A program made the translations under genes and the position numbers. A stretch of 53,494 nucleotides of DNA from JBBSWA01 sp038046485 (GTDB taxonomy: Archaea > Nanobdellota > Nanobdellia > Woesearchaeales > SM23-78), in the NCBI GenBank assembly GCA_038046485.1, contig JBBSWA010000073.1:1-53494 (forward strand). The letters are read 5' to 3'. The notes beneath the pieces are model-generated. The model saw only the letters and a program-made list of their open reading frames with translations. It searched no databases and was not told the DNA's origin. How positions within the stretch are numbered: position 1 is the stretch's first letter; every line of letters begins with the position of its first letter. Of this stretch, positions 32,414-40,859 are shown one piece after another.

Positions 32414-34621
32414 ATGTACAACAATACAAAACAATATGTAATTTTATTTACAACTTTACTCTTCCTATCCGCGTTGGCTCTCGCAGCCTTATCACTTAAA
32501 TCTCCTTCCAAATGTCAAGGACAATGGAATAATTGCGCTAATGCCTTTAGCGACAATACTCTAAGAGCAACAGCCAGTGTAACAGCCAACAACAACAAAA
32601 CAGGCAATTGGACCAATTACAGTTTTTCCATACCAAGCACCGCCCGAATCAACACCGTCAAAGTACGCGCAGACTTCTTTGCCAATAACCCTCGAGGCTA
32701 CATGGATGTACGCGTAACTGGAAATGGAGGTGCTAGCTTTGGACCCATCCATACCATCGGAGGCAACACCGCTGAACAAACTTACTGGATCGATGTCACC
32801 AGCGATTATTCCTGGACACCTGCCATGTTAAACAATAACAACTTACGTGTCAGTACCAAATGCTTCAAGCAAGGCAGTGGCAGTAACCCCACATGTAATT
32901 TAGACTGGATCCCTGTAGAAGTCACCTATACCCTTTTTGACTTCTCAGTAAACACGAACCCTGTTAGTGGAACCGTTGTCCAAGGAAGCAGCGTAGCCAC
33001 TACTACTACAGTAACCTTACTTGGGGGTGTGCCTCAACTTGTAAGCTTATCCCAAATCGGCTGCCCATCTGCTGCCGTGTGCTCCTTCACCCCCACGAAT
33101 GGAACACCTACCTACAACTCCACTTTCAACGTGGCGACGAGCAACACAACCCCCAATGGCACTTATAATATCACTATTGTGGGCACTGGAGACAGTAAAG
33201 TGCGAATCGCATATTACCTACTCACAGTTCAGCCATTTACTGCCTGCAATGACGGAACAGATAATGACAACGATGGCCTTTCCGATTACCCCAATGATCC
33301 TGGATGCAGTAGCTCACAAGACGCCAGCGAAACAAGCAGCAGCTTGATATGCGACAATGGTTTAGATGAAACCAATGATGCAGATTCACTCGCTGATTAC
33401 CGCCTCAACGGAGGAGATCTTGGCTGTACCAATTCAACCGATGCTAGCGAAATCAATGGGCAATGCGATGATCTAGCAGATAACGATGGTGACACTTACA
33501 CTGATTACCCTACAGATCCTGGATGTTTTTCTTATAGTGATGCTAGTGAATTAGGTAGTGCTCAATGTGACGATAACATAGACAATGACGGTGACGGATT
33601 TATCGATTATCCAGATGACAATGGATGTAGTTCACCCACAGACAACTTAGAGAGCACCAATAGCTGCACCGATACAGATGGAGGCTTTATAGTAACCATC
33701 CAAGGAAGTATCAGCGGAGTGAGCAACAATACTGGCTACAACTACACAGACACATGCCTTGGCACTACTTTACTAGATGAACACACCTGTAGCGGAACAC
33801 AACCCAATCACTTTACTTACAACTGCACAGGCAACTATACAGGATGTAGCAACGGAGCTTGCATCATCATCCCGCCCCAATGCAGTGACGGGATCGATAA
33901 TGATGGAGATACCTATACAGACTACCCCGCAGATCCCGGCTGCACAAGCTCAAGTGATACTAGCGAATTAGGAACAGCACCATGCGACAACGGCCTAGAC
34001 GATGACGCAGACACCTACACGGACTACCCGGACGATCCTGGATGCAGCAACGCAACAGATACAAGCGAACTGGGAACCACCATTTGCGATAATGGAGTGG
34101 ATGAACTCAACGACCGCGACACACTAGTCGACTACCCTGATGACTTGGGATGTAGCAGTCCAACTGATAGTAATGAAATTGATGGAGATTGTGATGACCG
34201 CGTGGATAACGATGGAGACGGAACCCCCGATTATCCAAGCGACCCTGGCTGCACTTCATACAGCGACCCCAGCGAACTCGGCACAGTCCAATGTGATAAT
34301 GGCATCGATGACGACGGAGACGGGAAAACAGACTATGGATTCTTGGACACGCGAGATAGCAAGTGCAGCAGCCGTACCGATAACGATGAAAATCCGCGCG
34401 ATAACTGCACCGACAGTGACGGAGGAATTAGCTACCTTATTCAAGGCGCGGTCTCTGGAGACGATGAAAGCGTGTCGTACAGCTTCATAGATGTATGCAT
34501 CGATGCTATACAGTTAAAGGAGTACTACTGCGGAAGCATCTTGCAGGATTATGCACCATTGAACACAGTATTCAACTGCTCAGGAAACTTTACTGCTTGC
34601 TTCAATGGCGCCTGCGTCTAA
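32414..34621 (+). CDS. Large secreted protein with nine Asp-rich Ca-binding-like repeats
   Basis: A 735-residue protein with a signal peptide (LFTTLLFLSALALAAL). Residues 30-175 look like a beta-sandwich adhesive domain. Then come nine repeats of about 28-33 residues of the type C-D-x-G-x-D-N-D-x-D-x-x-x-D-Y-P-x-D-P-G-C-S, resembling thrombospondin type 3 Ca2+-binding units, interrupted by two Cys-rich modules (CTDxDGG ... C-x-N-G-A-C) like those common in DPANN surface proteins. An SD-like GGAGG stands seven bases before the ATG and a TATA box near 32361 gives a leader of about 25 bases. Confidence 0.85.
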   Translation: MYNNTKQYVILFTTLLFLSALALAALSLKSPSKCQGQWNNCANAFSDNTLRATASVTANNNKTGNWTNYSFSIPSTARINTVKVRADFFANNPRGYMDVRVTGNGGASFGPIHTIGGNTAEQTYWIDVTSDYSWTPAMLNNNNLRVSTKCFKQGSGSNPTCNLDWIPVEVTYTLFDFSVNTNPVSGTVVQGSSVATTTTVTLLGGVPQLVSLSQIGCPSAAVCSFTPTNGTPTYNSTFNVATSNTTPNGTYNITIVGTGDSKVRIAYYLLTVQPFTACNDGTDNDNDGLSDYPNDPGCSSSQDASETSSSLICDNGLDETNDADSLADYRLNGGDLGCTNSTDASEINGQCDDLADNDGDTYTDYPTDPGCFSYSDASELGSAQCDDNIDNDGDGFIDYPDDNGCSSPTDNLESTNSCTDTDGGFIVTIQGSISGVSNNTGYNYTDTCLGTTLLDEHTCSGTQPNHFTYNCTGNYTGCSNGACIIIPPQCSDGIDNDGDTYTDYPADPGCTSSSDTSELGTAPCDNGLDDDADTYTDYPDDPGCSNATDTSELGTTICDNGVDELNDRDTLVDYPDDLGCSSPTDSNEIDGDCDDRVDNDGDGTPDYPSDPGCTSYSDPSELGTVQCDNGIDDDGDGKTDYGFLDTRDSKCSSRTDNDENPRDNCTDSDGGISYLIQGAVSGDDESVSYSFIDVCIDAIQLKEYYCGSILQDYAPLNTVFNCSGNFTACFNGACV
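33240..34410 (+). repeat. Coding repeat block inside the Asp-rich surface protein
   Basis: Nine related units of about 85-100 bases encode the Asp-rich repeats. Their nucleotide similarity is visible at GAYAAYGGAKAYGGHGAC-like cores and the CCTGGATGYAGYAG ends. The repeats may expand or contract by recombination. They are not CRISPR-like: there is no constant spacer-repeat structure, and the reading frame is kept throughout. Confidence 0.7.
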
Positions 34622-34656
34622 ACTAATTTTCTTTTTCTTTTCTTTTGTTTTTTAAA
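34622..34656 (+). terminator. T-rich terminator after the surface protein gene
   Basis: After the stop codon comes a long pyrimidine-T tract with several runs of four to six T (about 34627-34653). T-rich tracts end transcription in Archaea without a hairpin. It also lies just before the promoter of the carbamoyltransferase gene at 34695. Confidence 0.5.
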
Positions 34657-34694
34657 CCCAAGCCTTTAAAAAGAAATCCTGGTTCGTAAGTCCC

Positions 34695-36497
34695 ATGCGC
34701 ATCCTAGGCATTCAAGCAAGCCATCACGCAGGAGATACGGGCGTCGCCTTAATTGAAGACGGCAACGTCAAGTTTGCCGTTAATGAGGAGAGGCTGACTC
34801 GAGTCAAGCTGGATGGACGGTTTCCGGCTAAAAGCATCGCCCTGACGTTGAAAGAGTGTGGATTGGATGTTGAGGACATTGACCATATTGCCTGGGCCGG
34901 TTTGCCGATACAGCAATTCTTCCAGCGCGGCCTGCAGTGCTTTGCTCAAGAATTCCCAGAAATGAACCTTCTTACTAAATTTGGACGAGGCATTGGCTTT
35001 GCCAAAGGCGTTCCGATTCTAAGTTATCGAATGTGGAAAGTGCAGAAGAACTTGAAGAAATTGGGATTGGATAAAATACCTATCAAATATGTCGACCATC
35101 ACTATGCGCATGCTGCTTCTGCTTACTTTACTTCAGGATGGAAGGAAGAGGACACGTTAGTTGTTACGATTGATGCCACCGGCGACTTTTTGTGTTCTAG
35201 GGTTTGTGTGGTGGAAGATGGCAACTTACGAAGTATCCATGAAGCTAGAGACTATCACAGTCCTGCCTATCTATATGGGGAGACTACTGAGTACCTTGGA
35301 TTCATGAAAAACAGGCATGAAGGCAAAGTGACGGGGTTAGCTGCGTATGGAAACAAAGACCCGAATAGCGAGAAACTATACCAAGAGATTAAGGATTTAG
35401 TGACTGTAAAGGATGGCAGCTTGCATTCTCCTTTTGTACGCCGATTACGCTCTATATATAGCTATGGAACCATGATCAAAGAACTCAAAGAAGGACAATC
35501 TGCCTTAAAGCATTATGCGGGTATCGGACTCAAAAGCTTTACCTATGGGATTATTCCTCGGCGAGAATTTGGATTTTTCAAAGGAAAGACACGCGAGAAC
35601 ATTTCCTACGCTGTGCAAAAGTTGTCTGAGAAAGTGGCTTCTGATTATGTTAAATATTGGGTTCGAAAGACCGGGAAGAAGAAAGTGGTGTTGGCTGGAG
35701 GATTCTTTGCCAATGTACGTATCAACCAAGCCATCTATGAACTCCCTGAAGTTGAATCGGTGTTTATCCATCCTCACATGGGGGATGGTGGCCTTGGACT
35801 TGGAGCTGCGTATTATTTATGGTCACAGATGGAACGAGCGCATGGACGAAAGCCGAAAGCTGTTACGCTGAATGATGTTTATTTTGGGCCGGGGTACGAC
35901 GAAGAACAGATCCAGACCGCCCTCAAAAACGAGGGCGTGCACGCTGAAAAGGTTAAAGATGTTGAGAAGTATACGGCTGAACTTGTTTCTCAAAGAAAGA
36001 TTGTTGGTCGAATGAATGGAAGGATGGAATACGGGCCCAGGGCCTTGGGAAACCGAAGTATTATTGCTGACCCTACTGATAAAAGTATTAACGACTGGCT
36101 GAATAAACGACTGCACCGATCGGAGTTCATGCCCTTTGCGCCAAGTTGTTTGGCGGATGATGCTGCTAAGATCTTTGATGACTATAAAGATGCTGCGTAT
36201 GCTTCTAAGTTCATGACCGTTACCTTTGACGTTAAGAAAGCCTGGCAGGGTAAAATATCTGCTGTGAATCACATTGACAATACAGCACGGCCACAAGTTG
36301 TTGATTCAGAACAGAATCCTTCGTATTATAAAGTGTTGAAGGAGTACAAGAAGTTAACGGGGTTGCCACTCTTTGTCAATACCTCCTTTAATGCCCATGA
36401 AGAGCCTATTATTTGCTCCCCTACGGATGCCATTCGAAGCTGGAAACGAAAGAACGTGGATGTGTTAGTTGTGGGGAAGTATGTGGTGATGGACTAA
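34695..36497 (+). CDS. Carbamoyltransferase of the NodU/CmcH family
   Basis: A 600-residue protein. The N-terminal Kae1/Hsp70-like half has ILGIQASHHAGDTGVALIEDG and the HHYAHAASAY metal motif (near residue 140). The C-terminal half has GGFFANVRIN, GDGGLGLGAA, MEYGPRALGNRSIIADP and VNTSFNAHEEPI. Enzymes of this family move a carbamoyl group onto a hydroxyl of a sugar or natural product. It sits at the left end of the surface-glycan region, so carbamoylation of a cell-surface sugar is the likely role. Confidence 0.92.
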   Translation: MRILGIQASHHAGDTGVALIEDGNVKFAVNEERLTRVKLDGRFPAKSIALTLKECGLDVEDIDHIAWAGLPIQQFFQRGLQCFAQEFPEMNLLTKFGRGIGFAKGVPILSYRMWKVQKNLKKLGLDKIPIKYVDHHYAHAASAYFTSGWKEEDTLVVTIDATGDFLCSRVCVVEDGNLRSIHEARDYHSPAYLYGETTEYLGFMKNRHEGKVTGLAAYGNKDPNSEKLYQEIKDLVTVKDGSLHSPFVRRLRSIYSYGTMIKELKEGQSALKHYAGIGLKSFTYGIIPRREFGFFKGKTRENISYAVQKLSEKVASDYVKYWVRKTGKKKVVLAGGFFANVRINQAIYELPEVESVFIHPHMGDGGLGLGAAYYLWSQMERAHGRKPKAVTLNDVYFGPGYDEEQIQTALKNEGVHAEKVKDVEKYTAELVSQRKIVGRMNGRMEYGPRALGNRSIIADPTDKSINDWLNKRLHRSEFMPFAPSCLADDAAKIFDDYKDAAYASKFMTVTFDVKKAWQGKISAVNHIDNTARPQVVDSEQNPSYYKVLKEYKKLTGLPLFVNTSFNAHEEPIICSPTDAIRSWKRKNVDVLVVGKYVVMD

Positions 36498-36509
36498 CCT
36501 TTAGAAATA

Positions 36510-36600
36510 GTGAAAATGGTAGGTTTTCGTATATTCTAGCACCATTTTCACATATAGTAAATGTGAATATATATTTTGTTAATTATCCAATTTACTATAT
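36510..36600. terminator. Two long inverted repeats between convergent genes
   Basis: GTGAAAATGGT (36510-36520) pairs with ACCATTTTCAC (36541-36551), and ATATAGTAAA (36552-36561) with TTTACTATAT (36591-36600), the latter covering the stop of the minus-strand gene. Together they could form bidirectional transcript ends between the carbamoyltransferase and the gene at 36595. Confidence 0.4.
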
Positions 36601-37260
36601 CCAGCGATCCAATAAATCTGGGTACTGCCTTAAAGCAGCTTCAGTAAGGTCCTGTAATTCTTTTCCTAAAGGAGTTGGAAGTAAACCTGCCTGACTATGT
36701 AATCTACTTATTTCAGGAATCATAAGCTCCCAATCACTCAACTGATAATAAAGCTCAACCAAACCCCTTGCTAAAAAACGCCTTTTCTTTTCCCTATCTA
36801 ATCGAGGATTCACATAAATTTCATAATCATCCCGACACACTACAAGGTTAGGACCCTTTTCTGAATCCAACAACCCAACCTTTAACCCTTTATCCACCAA
36901 CACATCGACACTCTCCCTTGAAAAAGGAGTCGTGCCAAAGCGATCTCTGAAAGTAACCATAACCTCCTTTCTCAACGCTTGCAATTGATTTGCCCAATCC
37001 TCCCGATACCCCCACACCTCATTGGCTGCATCCGGAAATTTCTTGCGAAAACCTGGCCAATCCTTTCTTGAAATAATCTCTGCTAAATGATCTTTGCCCA
37101 CTGGAACAACCCTAAACGCCCTTTTCTTTAAAGCACCTAAAGCGTCTAAATAACCAATCACTTCAGGCTGATCCAGAGGATCCTCCTCTATAGCCTTCCA
37201 ATGATATAGATCATGCGCCTGACGATACACTCGATGTACTCCTGAAAGAAGATCATCCAT
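36595..37260 (-). CDS. Degenerate paralogue of the neighbouring zinc-metalloprotease-like protein
   Basis: A 221-residue protein that shares its layout with the gene at 37372-38046: PFSRESVDVLVDKGLKVG matches FNHSTVDALVTNGLSVTYG, and RRFLARGLVELYYQLSD occupies the place of TLVHECGHLFYNIFS. The metal-binding HExxH is lost (A-R-G-L-V), so it cannot be the same kind of enzyme. It may be a regulatory or inactive partner. A TTTAAAAGG box lies about 27 bases before the ATG. Confidence 0.6.
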   Translation of the reverse strand: MDDLLSGVHRVYRQAHDLYHWKAIEEDPLDQPEVIGYLDALGALKKRAFRVVPVGKDHLAEIISRKDWPGFRKKFPDAANEVWGYREDWANQLQALRKEVMVTFRDRFGTTPFSRESVDVLVDKGLKVGLLDSEKGPNLVVCRDDYEIYVNPRLDREKKRRFLARGLVELYYQLSDWELMIPEISRLHSQAGLLPTPLGKELQDLTEAALRQYPDLLDRWI

Positions 37261-37371
37261 GCAGGGGGGAGATGAAGCAAACCTTTTAAACCTGCCCCTT
37301 CTTTTTATGCCTATGAAACCCGCCTTTGTCAGCAGGTCATTTACTAGGCTATAAAAATATGTGGTCCGGAA

Positions 37372-38046
37372 CTAAGCTTTAATGCGTGAACCATTTAACC
37401 GCCCAACTGCTTTGACCTGAGCAAGAATATAATCTCCTAATTTAGGATCGCGATTCAACGCTTCAGCAGCCATACTATCTAAGCTTACTTCAATGGGGGA
37501 ATAACGCGCCAAACATTCGACCGACCTACTTGGACTAAAAATATTATAAAACAAATGGCCACATTCATGAACCAGTGTTAAATCATGGTGATTAGAAGCA
37601 ATGTCTCTTTGTAACACTACTGAATTGGTTCTTGAGGAGGCTTCACCTATGCGCGCTCCATGCGGCACCCCATAGGTCACGGATAATCCGTTAGTTACTA
37701 ACGCATCAACCGTTGAATGATTGAACGCGTATTGTGCTAAACGAGAGTCTATACACTTTTTTAAGGAGCGGGCCATACCTCGAAATGCTACCAAAAAAGC
37801 TTTTCCTTGATCTTTAAGTTCAGGCGATAAACCATACTTTTCACTTTCAAGAACCTTTGTACTACGCGTTTTTAATAAAGAATTAAATATCTTACCAAAG
37901 ATTTCAATGCCCACCTTTTCATGAAGAGCTACTAAAAACTGACCCTTTTCTTTATATACATCAAGCAAGGCTTTGGCTTCATCATCTAAAAGAAGCTCTC
38001 TACGAAAACGATCATACGCCGCTACGTAATCATCTAATGTCGACAT
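37372..38046 (-). CDS. HExxH zinc-metallopeptidase-like protein
   Basis: A protein of about 224 residues, using ATG at 38046; that start lies about 26 bases after a TTTTTAAACG box, while the longer ATG at 38112 has no promoter before it. The motif TLVHECGHLFYNIF is a classic HExxH zinc-binding helix. The surrounding sequence (a helical N-terminal half, then VALVTNGLSVTYGVPHG and a beta hairpin before the helix) resembles the ImmA/IrrE-type metallopeptidase layout, though that is not certain. No signal peptide. Its inactive-looking paralogue is 111 bases away. Confidence 0.7.
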   Translation of the reverse strand: MSTLDDYVAAYDRFRRELLLDDEAKALLDVYKEKGQFLVALHEKVGIEIFGKIFNSLLKTRSTKVLESEKYGLSPELKDQGKAFLVAFRGMARSLKKCIDSRLAQYAFNHSTVDALVTNGLSVTYGVPHGARIGEASSRTNSVVLQRDIASNHHDLTLVHECGHLFYNIFSPSRSVECLARYSPIEVSLDSMAAEALNRDPKLGDYILAQVKAVGRLNGSRIKA

Positions 38047-38123
38047 AAGCAAGGTATCTGCTTTACGTTTAAAAACGTACACCTCGGCTGTGATTTCAAA
38101 TGGGCTAACCACCTAGCGATAAC

Positions 38124-38149
38124 TTTAAATATCAATTGATAATTATCAT
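38124..38149 (+). promoter_or_regulatory. TATA box with overlapping palindromic operator for the MNT-HEPN pair
   Basis: After the TATA box TTTAAAT (38124-38130) come two interlocked perfect palindromes, TATCAATTGATA (38130-38141) and TGATAATTATCA (38137-38148), ending seven bases before the ATG. A protein bound here would block transcription. The MNT protein has a DNA-binding N-terminal domain and may repress its own operon, as antitoxins often do. Confidence 0.55.
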
Positions 38150-38155
38150 TATCAT

Positions 38156-38680
38156 ATGAATGTCAAACAAAAGGTCCAAGACTACTTCCTTCTCCATCCG
38201 ACGGCTAAACTGCGGGTGCGGCAGATCGAACGTGAAGTGAAGGTAGCACTGCCGTCTGCTATTCGATATGCCAAAGAACTGGAAAAAGAAGATATCCTTC
38301 AACATACCTTAATCGGAGGCATAACGCTTTATACGGCCAACCGAACCTCTGAAACTTATCTATTGGAAAAGAAGCTGTTCAATCTTAAACAACTGTATTC
38401 GTCTGGATTACTACACCACCTCATTATAAACTATGACAGTCCCACCATTATCTTATTCGGATCCTATTCGCGAGGAGAAGATACTGAAGAGAGTGACATT
38501 GACCTGTATATAGAGACGCTCCACAAAGAGATCAAAGGCTTAGAACCCTTTGAAGAAAAGCTACAACGAGAAATCCAAGTGTTGGTGCACAAGAACATAA
38601 AGGAAGTGCCCAATAAGCACCTCACAAACAATATCCTAAACGGGATAAAACTTAATGGGTACGTAAAGGTATTTAAATGA
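38156..38680 (+). CDS. MNT-type nucleotidyltransferase antitoxin with N-terminal helix-turn-helix
   Basis: A 174-residue protein. Residues 1-70 form a winged-helix DNA-binding domain (LRVRQIEREVKVALPSAIRY). Residues 90-130 are a minimal nucleotidyltransferase with the signature LFGSYSRGEDTEESDIDL, which holds the two metal-binding Asp residues. MNT proteins often act as antitoxins by modifying or binding HEPN toxins. It overlaps the HEPN gene by four bases (ATGA). Confidence 0.85.
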   Translation: MNVKQKVQDYFLLHPTAKLRVRQIEREVKVALPSAIRYAKELEKEDILQHTLIGGITLYTANRTSETYLLEKKLFNLKQLYSSGLLHHLIINYDSPTIILFGSYSRGEDTEESDIDLYIETLHKEIKGLEPFEEKLQREIQVLVHKNIKEVPNKHLTNNILNGIKLNGYVKVFK

Positions 38681-39114
38681 AAGAAGCCGATTGGAACGAA
38701 TGTTTAGAAAGTCAAAATGCCCTCTACGTCAGTAGCGACATAGATAAAGTAGAGTCATTAATAGAAACCGCAAAGAAAAGAATAAACTTTTGTGAAAAAC
38801 AAACTGTCGATCGATCAAATGCACAATTCTTATTTGAAAGCTACTACACTTCAAGTATAGAGCTCCTTCACGCCCTTATTCTACTAAAAAGATACAGCGT
38901 CAAAAACCACCTCTGCCTATGTTATTACCTACGAGATATACTACATAGAGAGGACCTATTTGAGAGTTTTGATAAAGGAAGATACAAACGAAACCACCTC
39001 GTTTACGATGGAAAGCAGATAGGATTTGAATCAGCTCAAGAAAGCATAGAAAATACACTTGAACTCATAAAAATCATTATGGAACTATTGGAAAAAGAAG
39101 GATTACGAGTATAA
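38677..39114 (+). CDS. HEPN-domain toxin
   Basis: A 145-residue all-helical protein with the HEPN ribonuclease motif R-Y-K-R-N-H (RX4H, near residue 100) followed by L-V-Y-D-G. The arrangement of four long helices with FESYYTSSIELLHALILL in the middle is the family pattern. HEPN proteins are RNA-cutting toxins. The gene overlaps its MNT partner by four bases, so the two are made together. Confidence 0.85.
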   Translation: MKEADWNECLESQNALYVSSDIDKVESLIETAKKRINFCEKQTVDRSNAQFLFESYYTSSIELLHALILLKRYSVKNHLCLCYYLRDILHREDLFESFDKGRYKRNHLVYDGKQIGFESAQESIENTLELIKIIMELLEKEGLRV

Positions 39115-39157
39115 AGTTAAGCAAACTCATTTAAATCTCTTCACTTTCTAAATCCCT

Positions 39158-40195
39158 ATGAAATGGCCTTTTGTCAGCATCATCATTCCCGTTTACAATG
39201 CCAAAGAGACCCTCCAAGCCCTTGCCGAATCTCTGAAGAATCTGAACTATCCTCGCAATAAGTATGAAGTCCTCTTTATCCTAGATGTCGCCTGTGGCAA
39301 AGAAGAAGAACATATTCTTAAGAGGTGTCCCTTCAAAGTCATTCGGAATACTAAGCGAGGGAGTGCTGCCAATCGAAATCTTGGTGTGAAAAAGGCTAGT
39401 AAGAAAGCTGTGTACTTTGCCTTTACTGATGCGGATTGCTATGCAGATAAAGAATGGCTCCAAGAGCTTGTACATGGCATGGAAGAAACACCACAAAATG
39501 TAGTTTGCGTGGGGGGCGTTAACCTTGTACCGAAAACAGAAAGCAGCATTGCCCAACTCATCGGCACCTTGCAACAAACCACCTTAGGCGGGGGGGTTTC
39601 TGCGCAAACCGCTCAGAAAGGAAAACAACGCTATGTGGCTTCACTCCCTAATTGCAATGCGTTGTACAAGAAAAAGGCATGGCAACAAGAAAGGCAAGAT
39701 GAAAGCTTCATGGTTGGGCAGGATGGCGAGTTTAATTATCGGCTTAGCAAGAGAGGCTATAAATTTAGGCTCATTCCTTCCGCTAAGATCTGGCACCACC
39801 GCGAACACTTCAGCCACACTAACACTCAAAATGTATTCTGGAACTTCTTTTACCAGATGTACCGATATGGGAAGGCAACTGGTGAGATTACGAAGAAACA
39901 TCCAGGTATCCTACTCGTGCGGTGGTATGCACTGCCACCCATTGCTTTGGTTGTTGGCAGCTTGCTGACTTTACTTTCTTGGTTAAGTGGGATTCTAAGT
40001 TATGTCTTTATACCTCTTTTCTTACTCGGCCTTGCCCTTTACCTCATCGTCCTTGCACTTACCACCTGTGAGGCGTTGATCTTGACTGGGAGAATTACGG
40101 CTTTGCTGTCTCCTATTCTACTGGTAGGACATCATGTGTTTTATGGAGTTGGATTCCTAAAGGGGTGCTTAATCGAAACAGATAAACAAGATTAA
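39158..40195 (+). CDS. Membrane-bound family 2 glycosyltransferase
   Basis: A 345-residue GT2 enzyme. It opens with FVSIIIPVYNAKETLQALAESL, has the DxD-type FTDADCYADKEW near residue 90 and a later GQDGEFNYRLSKRGY that corresponds to the ED motif. The last 80 residues contain about three membrane helices (ALVVGSLLTLLSWLSGIL, IPLFLLGLALYLIVLAL and ITALLSPILLVGHHVF). It would add sugars to a lipid-linked glycan at the inner membrane face. It opens the glycan gene group after the toxin-antitoxin genes. Confidence 0.88.
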   Translation: MKWPFVSIIIPVYNAKETLQALAESLKNLNYPRNKYEVLFILDVACGKEEEHILKRCPFKVIRNTKRGSAANRNLGVKKASKKAVYFAFTDADCYADKEWLQELVHGMEETPQNVVCVGGVNLVPKTESSIAQLIGTLQQTTLGGGVSAQTAQKGKQRYVASLPNCNALYKKKAWQQERQDESFMVGQDGEFNYRLSKRGYKFRLIPSAKIWHHREHFSHTNTQNVFWNFFYQMYRYGKATGEITKKHPGILLVRWYALPPIALVVGSLLTLLSWLSGILSYVFIPLFLLGLALYLIVLALTTCEALILTGRITALLSPILLVGHHVFYGVGFLKGCLIETDKQD

Positions 40196-40220
40196 TAAAG
40201 CTACTTAAATACGGGCAAAC

Positions 40221-40757
40221 ATGCAATATAAAAAACTACACCCCAACCAGATCATTACGCTCAATGACTACCCCGTTCATAACGAACAAATTTTAAAACT
40301 CTACTTTAGAATATTCCACAAAGGGCATAGCAAGATCGTACCCCCCTGCCCAGTTATCCATAAATCTACCGTGGTTCCACAGCTTATTTATAAAGGAAAG
40401 AAAGCAAAAAAATACAGCCACCTCCTTTCCCAATTTCTGGAAACACACCCCAAAGCAGAGTACTTTTTAATCGATGGAAGCCATAAAACGACTGCGGCCA
40501 CCTTATCTCATAAACCCATTCGTGTTATGATTTTTCGAACCAATCATGACATCAAAAAAGCGAAAAAGCTTGTGGAACAAGGAGAGATTATCAGCTTAAC
40601 AACTGGCGGCAGATCCATAAAAGATATTCTTAAAGCATTAAAAAAGCATTTCTTAAAAACAATGACTTTTCAAACTGTGGAAGAGAAAACAGAAAAAATG
40701 GTTGGAAAAAAGGATATACCCCAATACATGATCCGCAACTATAACAACAGTAAATAA
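40221..40757 (+). CDS. ParB/Srx-like domain protein
   Basis: A 178-residue basic protein. The stretch Y-F-L-I-D-G-S-H-K-T-T-A-A-T-L has the DGxHR/KxxA pattern of ParB/sulfiredoxin-like domains, and the closing IPQYMIRNYNN may be a partner-binding tail. ParB/Srx-like domains hydrolyse ATP or CTP and can nick DNA; here the exact reaction is unknown. It stands between two glycan genes, 26 bases after the glycosyltransferase. Confidence 0.55.
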   Translation: MQYKKLHPNQIITLNDYPVHNEQILKLYFRIFHKGHSKIVPPCPVIHKSTVVPQLIYKGKKAKKYSHLLSQFLETHPKAEYFLIDGSHKTTAATLSHKPIRVMIFRTNHDIKKAKKLVEQGEIISLTTGGRSIKDILKALKKHFLKTMTFQTVEEKTEKMVGKKDIPQYMIRNYNNSK

Positions 40758-40859
40758 ATTTTATACTTAGATTTTCAATAAAAATTAAGTAGAACGAGTC
40801 TATTTAAGACTTTCTACAAAAAGAAAAAGCATTAAAACTAGATGACAAAACACTGTTTC

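Noticed and set aside
33240..34410. CRISPR-like array
   Set aside because: The repeats are coding units with a continuous frame, variable length and no constant repeat with unique spacers.
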